Assembly: GCA_026182355.1 (NCBI GenBank)
Contig: JAPFBL010001617.1
Span: 6,459,001 to 6,523,000 of the forward strand
Length of the DNA: 64,000 nucleotides
Direction: 5' to 3'
DNA from: Hermatobates lingyangjiaoensis
Taxonomy: Eukaryota; Arthropoda; Insecta; Hemiptera; Hermatobatidae
The position numbers and the translations under genes were made by a program. Shown in pieces: positions 34,251-44,730 of the stretch. Position 1 is the stretch's first letter, and every line of letters starts with the position of its first letter. The notes beneath the pieces are model-generated. The model was not told the DNA's origin and made no database searches. It worked only from the letters and a program-made list of their open reading frames with translations.

Positions 34251-34425
34251 TACTTAGTGCTTGTAAGTACGCATACATACCAGCTCATGTAATAGGTTTT
34301 ATTATCTAAAATGACTAAAGCATAAATATATTCATGTAATAAAATAGGTCTTAATATTCCAGCATAATAGTGAATATCAAATTTATATTTGTAACGTTTA
34401 ATAACTTCATGAGAACTATTCTTTA
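34251..34425 (+). repeat. 175 bp direct duplication, copy 1
   Basis: Starts TACTTAGTGCTTGTAAGTAC and ends GAGAACTATTCTTTA. It is repeated 669 bp downstream with only two mismatches by eye. It is followed at once by a perfect 8 bp hairpin (CTGCATTT...AAATGCAG), absent after copy 2. Confidence 0.95.
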
Positions 34426-34919
34426 CTGCATTTTCTGATGACGAAATGCAGTTCAAAATATCAATTATAGTTTGTATTCAATTTTTTTTTTCAAAGAATA
34501 ATCAAAGAAGTTCCCTTGATAATAGTATCACGTGTGTTTATTGAGACACGTCGGCATATATGTATACACATGAAATAAACGATCTGAAAGCTTTTCTGAG
34601 GTTACATAATTATTGCTTAGAATTCCTTGTGTGAATTAGCTAACCTATCAGTGGATGACAAGGAAGGAATCTTACTAAGGGTGATACAGTCTGCTGAAGT
34701 TCTGACAGAATCAACTTTCGGTTTTGGTTTTAAAATTGGATCACACATTGTTGTCACTAATTTAGGTATTTAGAAAAGTGAGTGGCAAATGAAACACGGT
34801 ATTCGAAATCAATCAAGTTTAAAGCTTGAAGGAAGATTTATTGTGCTTCTGAGACTGAATGGTTTTGTGAAGTACTTAGGGCATAGAGGGAATATAGTAC
34901 AAGAGACACATTGACCTCC

Positions 34920-35094
34920 TACTTAGTGCTTGTAAGTACGCATACATACCATCTCATGTAATAGGTTTTATTATCTAAAATGACTAAAGCATAAATATAT
35001 TCATGTAATAAAATAGGTCTTAATATTCCAGCATAATAGTGAATATCAAATTTATATTTGTGACGTTTAATAACTTCATGAGAACTATTCTTTA
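34920..35094 (+). repeat. 175 bp direct duplication, copy 2
   Basis: Second copy of 34251-34425 at a constant offset of 669. The two differences seen are CAG/CAT near the start and GTAACG/GTGACG near the end. The 494 bp between the copies hold no recognised gene. Confidence 0.95.
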
Positions 35095-35636
35095 TTTTTA
35101 GAATGCAAGAAAATCATTTCACTTTATGAAAGCATAGAAATAATACTAATAATATAATAATAATGTTTGCATCTATATATATTTATTCGGAATTAAAAAT
35201 TAAATTTATTGTGTTAAATGTATATAAAAGCGAAAATAAGTTTGTTAACAGAAATCAGGCTATTCGTTTGATTTGAAGTATATTGTTTAGTCCCATGAAC
35301 AAAGAGACCTTGTTTAGTCGTAAACAAGCCCGGCAGGTCTTGTTTAGGACTAAAAGATGCATGGAAATAACCTTCCCATCCAAATTAATTTCGTGGATTA
35401 TGAGAAATATCAATTCCAGCTAAATTCTAGGATTACTGGATTGGATACTTAACATACATTTACTAGAAAATGTGTTTCTCAATGAATATAGTTGAACTCT
35501 AATGTGTTGGTGTTTCAAATAGATTGGTTTGTGTAATATTGGTCAATGCAGTAGATTGCTTCTTAAATGCCAGTCTTTCTTGTTTCTATTTCTTTTTTCT
35601 TTTAATGGAATTAAATTTATTTATTTTAAAGTAAGT

Positions 35637-35639
<3 letters not shown>

Positions 35640-35677
<38 letters not shown>

Positions 35678-35800
35678 TATGATATTATATATATATATAT
35701 AAGTTATATATATTATATATATATATTTATTTATATATATTATATATATATATTATTTATATATATAAGTTGATATATTTATATAAATTCTATATGAAAA

Positions 35801-35835
<35 letters not shown>
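35640..35835. repeat. TA-rich microsatellite
   Basis: Runs of TA broken by TTATAT and AAGTTGATAT units. TA runs also occur at 36000-36012, 36970-37010 and 37245-37300, bounding several Penelope-like pieces. Confidence 0.95.
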
Positions 35836-35837
<2 letters not shown>

Positions 35838-35998
35838 ATTTCACACAAACACGTGAAACAACAATCAATGATCGAATCACAATAAGAAATGGGAAAACAA
35901 GACTCAGTTGGGTTTTTGACTCTGACGAAGACCGCTTGTTACGGTTGAAAGATCTTAGTCTTGTTTTCCCATTTCTTATTGTGGTTTGATCATTGATA
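35836..35998 (+). repeat. Penelope-like terminal palindrome with hammerhead core
   Basis: ATCAATGATC, then a long arm ending GGGAAAACAAGACT, is matched by AGTCTTGTTTTCCC and GATCATTGAT in inverted orientation. The spacer between the arms contains CTGACGA (35922-35928) and GAAA (35947-35950) with stem II GACCG/CGGUU, and stem I AGU/ACU before the core. Stem III is weak here (one C-G beside the A-U). TA runs flank both sides. The same spacer occurs in the 26.35 kb copy. Confidence 0.75.
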
Positions 35999-36023
35999 TA
36001 TATATATATATAATGAAAGGTCC

Positions 36024-36638
36024 GTGTGGACAATAAACACTTTAACACATAGAAAAGAACACAGAAAGACACTACAGAACTCACTTCGATATTTCGACAT
36101 CCGTCGTCATCGGGAAGAAGTGCGAATTTTCAGTCAGTCCCCTACTTTCTCCTACCGTAGACCTTCCAACCTTAAATCCATTTTTACCCATATTTCCAAC
36201 AGCCCCTGTGCTAGCAGAGGGATGAAGCGATGTGAACGCCGTAACTGCCAAACCTGTCCCCTAATTAACTCCAGTCCTTACTTTACTTCCCCTCTCAGTA
36301 ACAACTCCTATCCTGTTCCTTCTGATACATCTTGCACTTCCTGTAACTGCGTTTACCGTTTGGAGTGTACTCGATGTGATGCTTTTTATGTTGGCTTGGC
36401 TTCAACCAAGCTGAGCCTGCGTATGAACAATCACAGGGCGTCCGTTGGTCAGCGCAGAGACCTACCCATAGCTATCCATGCTAATTCCCATGACCTCCCT
36501 TTCAATGATTGTTTCAGGGTACAAATCCTCAAACAAATCCCCGAGTCTAATTCCCATGTCACCCTTAGAGCTTCCGAAGAGGCATTCATATGCCTCCTTG
36601 GGGCTCGTTCTCCTCCCGGTCTCAACCTGTACCGTTAA
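36024..36638 (+). CDS. Penelope-like element GIY-YIG endonuclease region
   Basis: 204 aa frame. It carries MKRCERRNCQTCPLI, a Cys cluster typical of the linker before the nuclease. Next comes CNCVYRLECTRCDAFYVGLA, where VYRL...FYVG stands for GIY-YIG, then LSLRMNNHRASVGQR with the conserved Arg and NHR, and LRASEEAFICLL with the catalytic Glu region. It lacks the reverse transcriptase, so it is the 3' third of a Penelope-like polyprotein. The frame is open to its natural end (NLYR, then TAA), making it one of the best preserved coding pieces here. It is flanked by an 89 bp inverted repeat. Confidence 0.85.
   Translation: MWTINTLTHRKEHRKTLQNSLRYFDIRRHREEVRIFSQSPTFSYRRPSNLKSIFTHISNSPCASRGMKRCERRNCQTCPLINSSPYFTSPLSNNSYPVPSDTSCTSCNCVYRLECTRCDAFYVGLASTKLSLRMNNHRASVGQRRDLPIAIHANSHDLPFNDCFRVQILKQIPESNSHVTLRASEEAFICLLGARSPPGLNLYR
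36038..36126 (+). repeat. 89 bp inverted repeat, left arm
   Basis: Reverse complement of 36883-36971 with two mismatches by eye. It starts CACTTTAACACAT and ends AAGAAGTGCGAA. The arm lies at the 5' edge of the GIY-YIG frame and is partly translated in it. Confidence 0.93.
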
Positions 36639-36644
36639 TTATTT

Positions 36645-36671
36645 TTTATTTTTTATTTATTATTATTATTA

Positions 36672-36702
<31 letters not shown>

Positions 36703-36765
36703 TTATTATTATTATTTATGTTTTATTATTATTATTTCGTATTTTATATATTTTTTATCTTGTTT
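36645..36765. repeat. (ATT)n microsatellite
   Basis: A long TTATTATTA tract directly after the GIY-YIG stop codon. Confidence 0.95.
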
Positions 36766-36882
36766 TCTAAATAAATATTGGAGGGATTTCTATTTTTCCT
36801 CTCCTCCGCTGGGGAGCAGCATAGCGGTGGTTCCACGAGTTACTCTGGAGGCCAGTAGCAGTTTGCTTCTCAACGCGAGTAC

Positions 36883-36971
36883 TTCGCACTTCTTCTCGAT
36901 GACGACGGATGTCGAAATATCGAAGTGAGTTCTGTAGTGTCTTTCTGTGTTCTTTTATATGTGTTAAAGTG
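36883..36971 (-). repeat. 89 bp inverted repeat, right arm
   Basis: Partner of 36038-36126. In the plus direction it reads GATGACGACGGATGTCGAAA, a GATGA-stem-GAAA arrangement reminiscent of a hammerhead core but without the U of CUGA. It is followed by (TA)n. Confidence 0.93.
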
Positions 36972-37005
<34 letters not shown>

Positions 37006-37090
37006 ATATATTCTCTTTATATTAACCTGTACTATCCTTTTAATCTATTTATAGCAATAACTAAGCATGAGTCATCGATTTTAATTTAAC

Positions 37091-37241
37091 ATGTCACTTG
37101 GCCAACTCCTTTTCCAGTTGAACCCTGTTAGCAGGAGGTTAGTTCGTAGGATCGAATCTCTCAGTCTTAAGATCGTGAATGCCGAGACTGTGGTTAATTT
37201 TAATGATACTTGTTTAAAAGAGGATCTGCTGCCTATTTATA

Positions 37242-37255
<14 letters not shown>
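37091..37255 (+). pseudogene. Penelope-like element N-terminal fragment
   Basis: MSLGQLLFQLNPVSRRLVRR is followed by NFNDTCLKEDLLPIYTN, the block near the N-terminus of Penelope-like proteins (NFN-x-TCL-x2-GLLPxYT). The frame then runs into a (TA)n microsatellite and similarity ends. It lies 450 bp after the 3' end of another Penelope-like piece in the same orientation. Confidence 0.7.
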
Positions 37256-37301
<46 letters not shown>

Positions 37302-37539
37302 ATATATTAAGAATAATAGTTTTTTTACTTTCGCAAATATCTAAACCTATTAAAATAATTACTTCATAATTGAATATTCAACTTTTTAAGGTATGTGTCT
37401 TAAAATTTAGGCAAACTGCAGATCCAGTTCTGTCTTATTCAGAAGTAATAAATTTGAAATACCAGTCATCTTAAGAGAGATTGGTACAAACCCTTTGGAT
37501 TCACGTTTTTGATATTATCATCAGGGTTACTAGACTGTC

Positions 37540-38118
37540 ATGGTAATCACATCCAAACCTAGCAAACCAGTGTTTGTCTACTGACGAATAGAGAAAGAGA
37601 GTTTAGCGTACAACACTGTTTTGATCTGGAACTGGATCTACAGATTTGTAAATAGTTGCAGTGCCAGACAATAGCTGAAGTACCTATGAGTTGATGTTTC
37701 CAACAGTAATATTTTTTTAGTGATAAGATAGATCTTTCACAAATTAATTTTTGTTTATGGAAGTTCTGAGCTATGTTTAGGAATACTTTGTTCTTTAATT
37801 CTTCAGTTGATACCACAAACGTTGAGAGTGGGCTCATTTTAATAGTACTGTCTTCATTACGGACCCTTCTATTAGGGTCAAAGACAGTCGAGGAAGTCTT
37901 TGAGAAAATATATTAGCAGTTTTATCTCCTTGATGATAGAGTCTCATGCTAGTAGACAGGCTTAATTTGTTCACATGCTTCCACAGGTAAGGTGACTTAA
38001 GGCTTGCTTTTATCGAATCAGCATGAGTACCTCTTGTGATAATAGGCAGAGTTTGGCGAAAGTCACCTATTAAATATGCCCAATTATCAATTTGATACAG
38101 CTTATTATTAGGTAGCAA
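37540..38118 (-). pseudogene. Helitron PIF1-like helicase fragment
   Basis: Frame 38118-37834 reads LIGDFRQTLPIITRGTHADS, then IKASLKSPYLWKHVNKLSLS and TSMRL, matching helicase motifs III and IV of Helitron proteins (GDFRQTLPVI, TxNMR). Frame 37837-37559 continues with FLNIAQNFHKQKLICERSIL. The two frames are offset, and no Rep domain or Helitron terminus is visible nearby. It covers a part of the protein absent from Helitrons A-C. Confidence 0.85.
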
Positions 38119-38184
38119 TTAAGTCGTACAAACAGATGTACAGATACCGTACAAGAAAACACTCTCTTTTATATAATATTACCG

Positions 38185-38290
38185 TCTTTTTCCGAAAATA
38201 AGACATCCCTCGAAAATAAGTCCTAGCGTGATTTTAGGGACGTTTTGGACTGACTATAACCCCTCCCCTGAAAATAGGCCCTAGTTAAGA
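38185..38290. repeat. Short repeat with recurring GAAAATAAG motif
   Basis: CCGAAAATAAGACATCC, CGAAAATAAGTCCTAG and TGAAAATAGGCCCTAG follow one another within about 90 bp, with GACGTTTTGGACTGACTATA between. It resembles a dispersed short repeat of this form that I recall from animal genomes, but I cannot name it. Confidence 0.5.
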
Positions 38291-38599
38291 TAATGTGAAA
38301 ATATAATTTGTTAAAAAATTGCTGTTGAATGTAGTAGGTGTCTCTAGCTGCCGTAATATTTCAGAGAATTCTTTGGAAAAAAATATTCCAAGAAATTCCT
38401 TGTTTACTTCGAAAGTTCGTTTCTAGCAGGCTACTTAGACAAGAAGTATTCATTTAACGATAGCTATGTTACAAGACATGAGAGATTCAGACCAATGGTT
38501 CTACAGGAAATAGATTTGGAAGAAAATCAGAATGGAATTCAAAATTTTGATAATTTATTACTATGTTCCAGAAGATAACATGACAGTAATCGAATAAAT

Positions 38600-39246
38600 T
38601 CGATACATTTGGAAATACTCAAATCAAAGTCAAACCCAGCTATTCAGTATGATTTAAAACTTTTATAGCTAGGAGCTTACAATTTTTGAAAATGATAGGT
38701 ATGGACTATTAGACTAGAATAGTGAAAAAACTTGATATTTGTCAACAAGCATAACATCACTTTCATAAGGAAAGAGTCAATTAATCACACTTCAATAATA
38801 CCCAAAGATACTATGATTTATAAACACAAAATAATTTTCAACTGATATTAAGTTTTGTTCAAAAGTGCAATATATAGTTTGATTAGAGCATTTTGTTATG
38901 CAAATCCGTCATTCCATGGAAAGCAGAAGATATTTATGTTCATTGCCAGTGATTTTTTACAAGTAAAAATATTATCCTCTTATTCTGATATAAGTCAATG
39001 AGTCATTTAAATTTTTCCATTATAAACACAATTTTATTCACTGGATTCACTCAAACAATTTCGAAGTCAATGTAAACAATGTAAATAAATATCAATAAAA
39101 TCGACGAGTATAGCAGGTGATCCCTTAGTCTAGGATAAACAATCAGTTTTTATAGCTTTATTACTCTTTCCGTCATTGAATATTTCATGAATTTTTTTTA
39201 AAAACTGCTAATTTTTTGTTCCAATTTTGGGAAATTTTCATGTTTA
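38600..39246 (-). repeat. Repeat-family fragment, reverse orientation
   Basis: Contains AACCCAGCTATTCAGTATGA, TAGGAGCTTACAATTTTTG and GACTATTAGACTAGAATAGT, as in the copies at 44.2 and 49.8 kb. It stops at GGGAAATTTTCATG and abuts a forward copy, giving a head-to-head junction at about 39247. Confidence 0.8.
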
Positions 39247-41255
39247 TTACTTTACTATAAGTAAAGTATAGTGATCGTGAAAAAATTCGATCTCGAGATT
39301 TTGACGGAATTACATGTTTTGAGGTCCCAGAAGTAGTTTTATGAAGTTTTTTCGATGATGTCTGTGGGTGGATGAGTGGGTGGGTGTATTAGCATTGCTT
39401 GTTACCACGCTACGGTCCAGAATCTTTCATGGATCAAGTTGATATTTTACACAAAAATTGGCCCCATAAAGACGGAAAATTGCCCCATGATGGGAAAGTC
39501 ACTTTTTTTGCCAAAAACCGTTTTTTAGAAAACATTTATTTCTCCTAAACTGATAACCCTAGAGTTTCAAAATTTTAACATTATCTTTGAGGTTACAAAT
39601 GGAACAAACGAAAAATATATTAAGAATTTTAAAACAACGGGAAATATTTTTTTTTCAATAAAATGTCAAAATTTTGACTTATAATTCAATCTCAAACCTT
39701 GTGAGAGCGATACAAGCCATACTGTTTGACGGATCAAAATGAAGCTATGCCTAAAAATAAAACATTATGTAGAGAATGAGATGAGATATTTTTTTCAAAA
39801 TTACTTTCGCTAAAGGGGCGTTACAGTACGATTTCTGTTTTCAGAAAATGTTTTTTTGACGCAAACGGCTCATTAAAATTGACCAAAAATGGAACGAAAA
39901 ATTAGCAATTCATAAAAAAAAATCATGAAGTTTCAATTACGGGAAAGAGCAATAACGCTATAAAAACTGTTTGTTTATCCTAGACTGAGAGATCACCTGC
40001 TATACTTTCGAATTTTTTATATTTTTTTACATTGTTTACATTGACTTCGAAATTTTTTGAGTGTATCCACTGAGATAAAATTGATATTTATAAAGGAACA
40101 ATTTAAATAGTTTATTCACTTTTATGAGATGTAAGAGGAATAATATTGTTACATGTAAAAAAATCACCGCCAATAAACATAAATAAATTACCTTTGTCTT
40201 CCATGGCATGATGGATTTGTCTCATGAAATGCTTTAATAAATCTGTATATTGCACTCTTGAGCAAAACTTAATATCAGTTACAATTACATTATAATTGTG
40301 AATGTAGTACCTTTCTATGATATTGAAATGTAATGAATGGACTCTTTCCTCAAGAAAGAGGACTTATGTTTGTTGAGAAATATCCAGTTTTTTTTTACAA
40401 TTCTAGTCTAAAAGTTCATATTTATTATTTTCAAAAATTAGAAGCTCCCAACTATAAAAGATTTAAATTATATTGAATAGCTGGCTTTGACTTCGATTTG
40501 AGTATGTAAACTGGTTAATTACTAATATATTTTTTCTCAATATACATTCATAGCAAACTTATAACAGAGTACAAAAGGCAGGAAAAGGATAACACTCACT
40601 CAGAAAAAATTCGTATATATGATATTTGACAAAGGGGAAGAAAAATGATCTTATTAAATACTAAGAAACCATAAAATTCCCAGTATAATAATTCTATAAA
40701 AAACCAAAAATGTAAAAGATAATTCAAAATTGAAATCTTTCGTTTAGAGATTAATAAATGTAATTATCGTACATCTTTAATTATAAATCATCTTAAAACC
40801 ATATTTTTTCTTCGCTGTTTATGATGTTTTTCAGAGAAAAAAAGGGTATTTTCCTGTTTTAAATTTGAAAATTTTACTTTAATATTCATTGTAGAAGGAT
40901 GTCAAGTAAACGATGTAAGAAATCCACTGGCTATTTGGACAGAGGCCATGTTCTCTTGTAGGAGAATATTTCGTATCAAGAAATGTTCACTTTGGTTTTT
41001 CAAAAATGTTATTACTGCTGTAGTTATACTAATGAAATTATTTGCATCAGCTGTGTGATGTACCAAAATAAGCTTATATATTGATATGTCCTTCAATCAC
41101 TATCTGTACTACCTCAGGAATGAAAGACTAATAATCATATCCTATTTAGATGTTTACATTATGCTTAATTGAGACGTTATATATTATATACTCAAGAAAT
41201 TTGATATAAAGTTACTTATAGTAAAGTTGAGTGAAGGCCACTCCAGATTTTTTAA
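39247..41255 (+). repeat. Repeat-family copy, forward orientation
   Basis: Starts ACTTTACTATAAGTAAA at 39249 followed by GTATAGTGATCGTG, and ends TTACTTATAGTAAAGT (41212-41227), then GGCCACTCCAGATTTTTT. It is 2.0 kb with the same interior order as the 14 kb copy and carries conserved open frame 1 at 40902-41096 (minus). Confidence 0.9.
40902..41096 (-). other. Conserved repeat-family open frame 1 (copy at 41 kb)
   Basis: 64 aa frame: MKDISIYKLILVHHTADANN, then SITTAVITFLKNQSEHFLI and LLQENMASVQIASGFLT. It aligns without gaps to the frames at 43614 and 49225, and with one gap to 16187-16408. Confidence 0.45.
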
Positions 41256-43275
41256 TAATCCGTTTAGCGTTAAAAAAACGTTTTCTGAAAACAGAATATG
41301 TACTATAATACCCCTTTGGTGAATGTAATTTTGAAAAAAATGATCTCAACTCATCCTCCTAAGAGTGTTCTTTTTTTAGGTATAATTTTATTTTGATTCT
41401 TTAAATGGAATGGTTTGTATCGCTCTCACAATCTTACATATAGTATTTTAAGTAAAAATTTTTACATTTTATTGAAAAAATGTATTTATTGAATTGAAAT
41501 GTATTTATGTTTATTGGCGGTGATTTTTTACATGTAATAATATTATTCCTCTTATATCTCATATAAGTCAATAAATTATTTAATTTTGTTTATTACTAGA
41601 AAACATACCCGTCTTTGACAGAATCAAAAATTCTATTATACTTGGTATTCAAAAATATCAATTATAGTATTTTACTAATACTATAATTAGAAATTATAGA
41701 ATAGTAGAAAATACCATTATTAGTACTGTGTTAAACAAATGCCTCTGTATACACCACATTAGCTGTCTGTCCTTCAGGTTCACGGAAGAACAAACAGTTG
41801 GAACCTCTGACTCTTGAGCAAGTAAACTATAGTTGACCACGTGAGAAAAACTTGGTCTCACTAACTTGAATTCCTGCGTTAGATAAAGTCTCCCTTTGCG
41901 ACTTAGTTAACGTCATTGCGAAATAGACTCTGACAGGACTTTGCAATCATTTCAACGGAAAGAGACAGTTGCTCGGAATCAATGGTATGTGTGGTATACA
42001 CACAGACTCCCCAATACCACATCCAGTCATTATGTCTGCCTCTACGGCATATCTGTGTAGAGCACGAACTCAGAGTCGTGTCCCGTTGCACAGTTTTGGG
42101 GCACTCATGTTTCGTAACATGAAATTTGTTACTGCTACTAAATTGCAGCATGATTGGTGCTCCTACTTTAAGTTTTTACTCATGAGCAGGCAGTCCAGGA
42201 GAAATAAATTCAGAGTCAAGAAATTCAATTAGATAATGAACTGCTTCTTCATCACTAATCCAATCTCTTTACTGACTTGTAAGTTCTTTCCTCGGTATGA
42301 TATTGCGTAAGAACTTGTTTGTTGATTTTTCCTGCCTGTTCATATTAAGAGTTGAGAATTGCTCGTTTACAAAACTATTTATTCGTAATAGATAGTACAT
42401 CATCAACTCTGGGAAACACCTTTTCAAAGATGTCAAATACGCAATATATTCATATGCTTCAATGAAATTAAAATCAACAACAATACCTACTTGCCACACC
42501 TGTGTATTTTCAAAACAAACTTGTCTGTGAAGTTAGGAAAATACGCTTAAAGCCCTTAGAACTTCGTTTCTGTACTGAATTATGAATCTATTTAGAGCCC
42601 GTATTTTAAGTTAGGTATACCCAAATCCAGTGTCAAAGTTTCAGCTCGCTATGTCTTATGATGGCTGAGTTTACTTGTGACAAACGTTTTTGCTTTAAAC
42701 GTCCATAACTTCACTTCTACGTTGAATTTCCAATCAATTCAGAGCCTATATTTTAAGTTAGACCTACACAAATCTACTGTAAAAGTTTCAGCTTTATATG
42801 TCTTAGGGTAGCTGAGTTTACTTGTGACAAAGTTTTGCCGACAAACAGACAAACCGACAAACCGACAGAAATTTTTCTAAGGGTGGATTCGGTTTCTCCA
42901 ATGTATAAAACGTAAAGAAAACTTGAAATGAGTCAGTTCTAAGCAATGTACAAACAAAATCATTATTTTATTTATAAAGATAAACATCAAGTTTATCTCA
43001 GTGGATTAGCTCAAAAAATTTCTAAGGCAATGTAAACAATGTAAAAAAAGTGCCCATTTTTGTGTAAAATATCAACTTGATCCATCAAAGATGCTGGACC
43101 GTAGCGTGGTAACAAGCAATGTTAACACACTCACCCACCCATCCACACATACACACAGACATCATCGCAAAAACATCATAAATCGACTTTTGGGACCTCG
43201 AAACATATAATTCCGTCAAAATTTCGAGATCAAATTTTTTCACGATCACTATACTTTACTTATAGTAAAGTAAAA
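41256..43275 (-). repeat. Repeat-family copy, reverse, rearranged, split by Helitron C
   Basis: 41256-41595 gives reverse interior sequence (CCGTTTAGCGTTAAAAAAAC and on), and 42981-43275 resumes with CTCAAAAAATTTCTAAGGCA and ends TTTACTTATAGTAAAGT (43255-43271). The interior order differs from other copies, so this copy was rearranged or is a mosaic. Helitron C occupies the middle. Confidence 0.75.
41596..42980 (-). mobile_element. Helitron copy C, complete ends, non-autonomous
   Basis: On the minus strand it begins TC (42980) after an A and ends CTAG (41596) before a T, the exact Helitron signature. It inserted inside a repeat-family copy. It contains tandem blocks around 42540-42850 and degenerate helicase C-terminal sequence at 41740-42270, in frames such as VGTKTPVFITHTIDSEQ-like text broken by stops. 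It shares with copy B a stretch of about 27 nt (ATTTAGTAGCAGTAACAAAT in minus orientation) absent from copy A. Confidence 0.85.
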
Positions 43276-43613
43276 ATACTAAATACATTCGGCCAGAAAT
43301 GTTGACCGAATATTTCTAATTCATTTATGGCTAGGTATATTTGTGAAGTGACAAAGAAATTTTTCAAAAAATTGGGACAACTGGGAGCCATGACTACTCG
43401 TATGATTATATATTATATAACTTTGTAGGTTTTAAATAACTTTGTTTAGTAATAACAAAAATCTGGGGTGGCCTGCACTCAACTTTACTATAAGTAAACT
43501 TAATATCAAACTTCTTAGGTATATCATATATAACGTCTCATTTAAGCATAATGCAAACATCTAAATGGGAGATGTTTATTCATCTTTCATTTCTGAGGTA
43601 GCACACATAGTGA

Positions 43614-43808
43614 TTGATCGACTTATCAATATATAAGCTTATTTTTGGACATCACACAGCTGATGCAAATAATCTCATTAGCATAACTACAGTAGTAATA
43701 ACATTTTCGGAAAGCCAAAGTGAACATTTCTTGATACGAAATAATCTCTTACAAGAGAACATGGCTTTTGATCAAATAACCAGTGGATTTCTTACATGGC
43801 TTACTTGA
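43614..43808 (+). other. Conserved repeat-family open frame 1 (copy at 43.6 kb)
   Basis: 64 aa: MIDLSIYKLIFGHHTADANN, then SITTVVITFSESQSEHFLI and LLQENMAFDQITSGFLT. Confidence 0.45.
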
Positions 43809-44327
43809 CCTTCTTCTACATTGAATATTTAAGTCAAATTTTCAAATTTTAAGAAGGAAATACTCTTATTAAAAAAAATTTCGTTTTAAGATAATTTATA
43901 ATTATGGATGTATGATAATTACGTTTATTAATCCTCAAAGGAAATATTTCAATTTGAATTATGCTTTACATTTTTGGTCTTTTAGAGAATTATTATATTA
44001 GTAATTTTATGGCTTCTTAGTATTTAATAAAATGATTTTCCTTTTTCTTTTTCAAAAATCATATATACCAATTTTTTCTGAGTTTGTGTTATCTTTTTCC
44101 TGCCTGCTGTACTCTGTTATATGGTTGCTATGAATGTATATTGAAAAAAAATATATTAGTAATTAGCCAGTTTACATACTCAACTCAAAGTTAAAGCCAG
44201 CTATTGAATATAATTTAAATCTTTTATAGTTGGGAGCTTCTAATTTTTGAAAATAATAAATATGAACTATTAGACTGGAATAGTGAAAAAACTGGATATT
44301 TCTCAACAAACATAACTCCTCTTTCTT

Positions 44328-44561
44328 GTGGAAAGAGTCCCCATTCGTCACATTTCAATATCATGGAAAGATACTACAATTAACAAAGTCAAAGTATTTA
44401 TAACTCATATTAAGTTTTGTTCAACAGTGCAATGTATAGATTTATTAAAGCATTTTATGAGACAAATCCATCATACAATGGAAGACAAAAGAAATTTATT
44501 TATGTTTATTGGTGATGATTTTTTACATGTAATAATATTATTCCTCTTATATCTCATATAA
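44328..44561 (+). other. Conserved repeat-family open frame 2 (copy at 44.4 kb)
   Basis: 77 aa frame sharing FCS-x-VQ-x-IDLLKHFMRQIHH and the following TMxDKxNxFMFIGxDFL with the minus frame at 14930-15253. Only the C-terminal part aligns; the N-terminal part differs. Confidence 0.4.
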
Positions 44562-44722
44562 GTCAATCAATTATTTAAATTTATCCATTATAAACATGAA
44601 TTTTATCTCAGTAGATTCGCTCAAAAAATTTCTAAGTCAATGTAAACAATGTAAAAAATCTGGAGTGGCCTGCACTCAACTTTACTATAAGTAAACTTAA
44701 TATCAATGTTCTTGGGTATATA

Positions 44723-44730
44723 ATATATAA
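44723..44730. repeat. hAT target-site duplication, left
   Basis: ATATATAA, identical to 49137-49144. The 8 bp length is diagnostic for hAT. The central TA also fits the preference reported for the Buster group. Confidence 0.9.

Larger units (their letters stand above)
43462..44653 (-). repeat. Repeat-family copy, reverse, 3' part missing
   Basis: Begins ATCTGGGGTGGCCTGCACTC with ACTTTACTATAAGTAAA at 43482-43498 and carries open frame 1 (43614-43808) and open frame 2 (44401-44561), both plus. It stops at CAATGTAAAAA, where the next copy begins immediately, so the terminal 0.8 kb module is absent. Confidence 0.85.

Noticed and set aside
34172..34456. A 94 aa minus-strand frame with Lys/Tyr-rich sequence over the 175 bp duplication.
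   Set aside because: No family motif, and the second copy of the duplication does not keep the frame's ends; probably chance.
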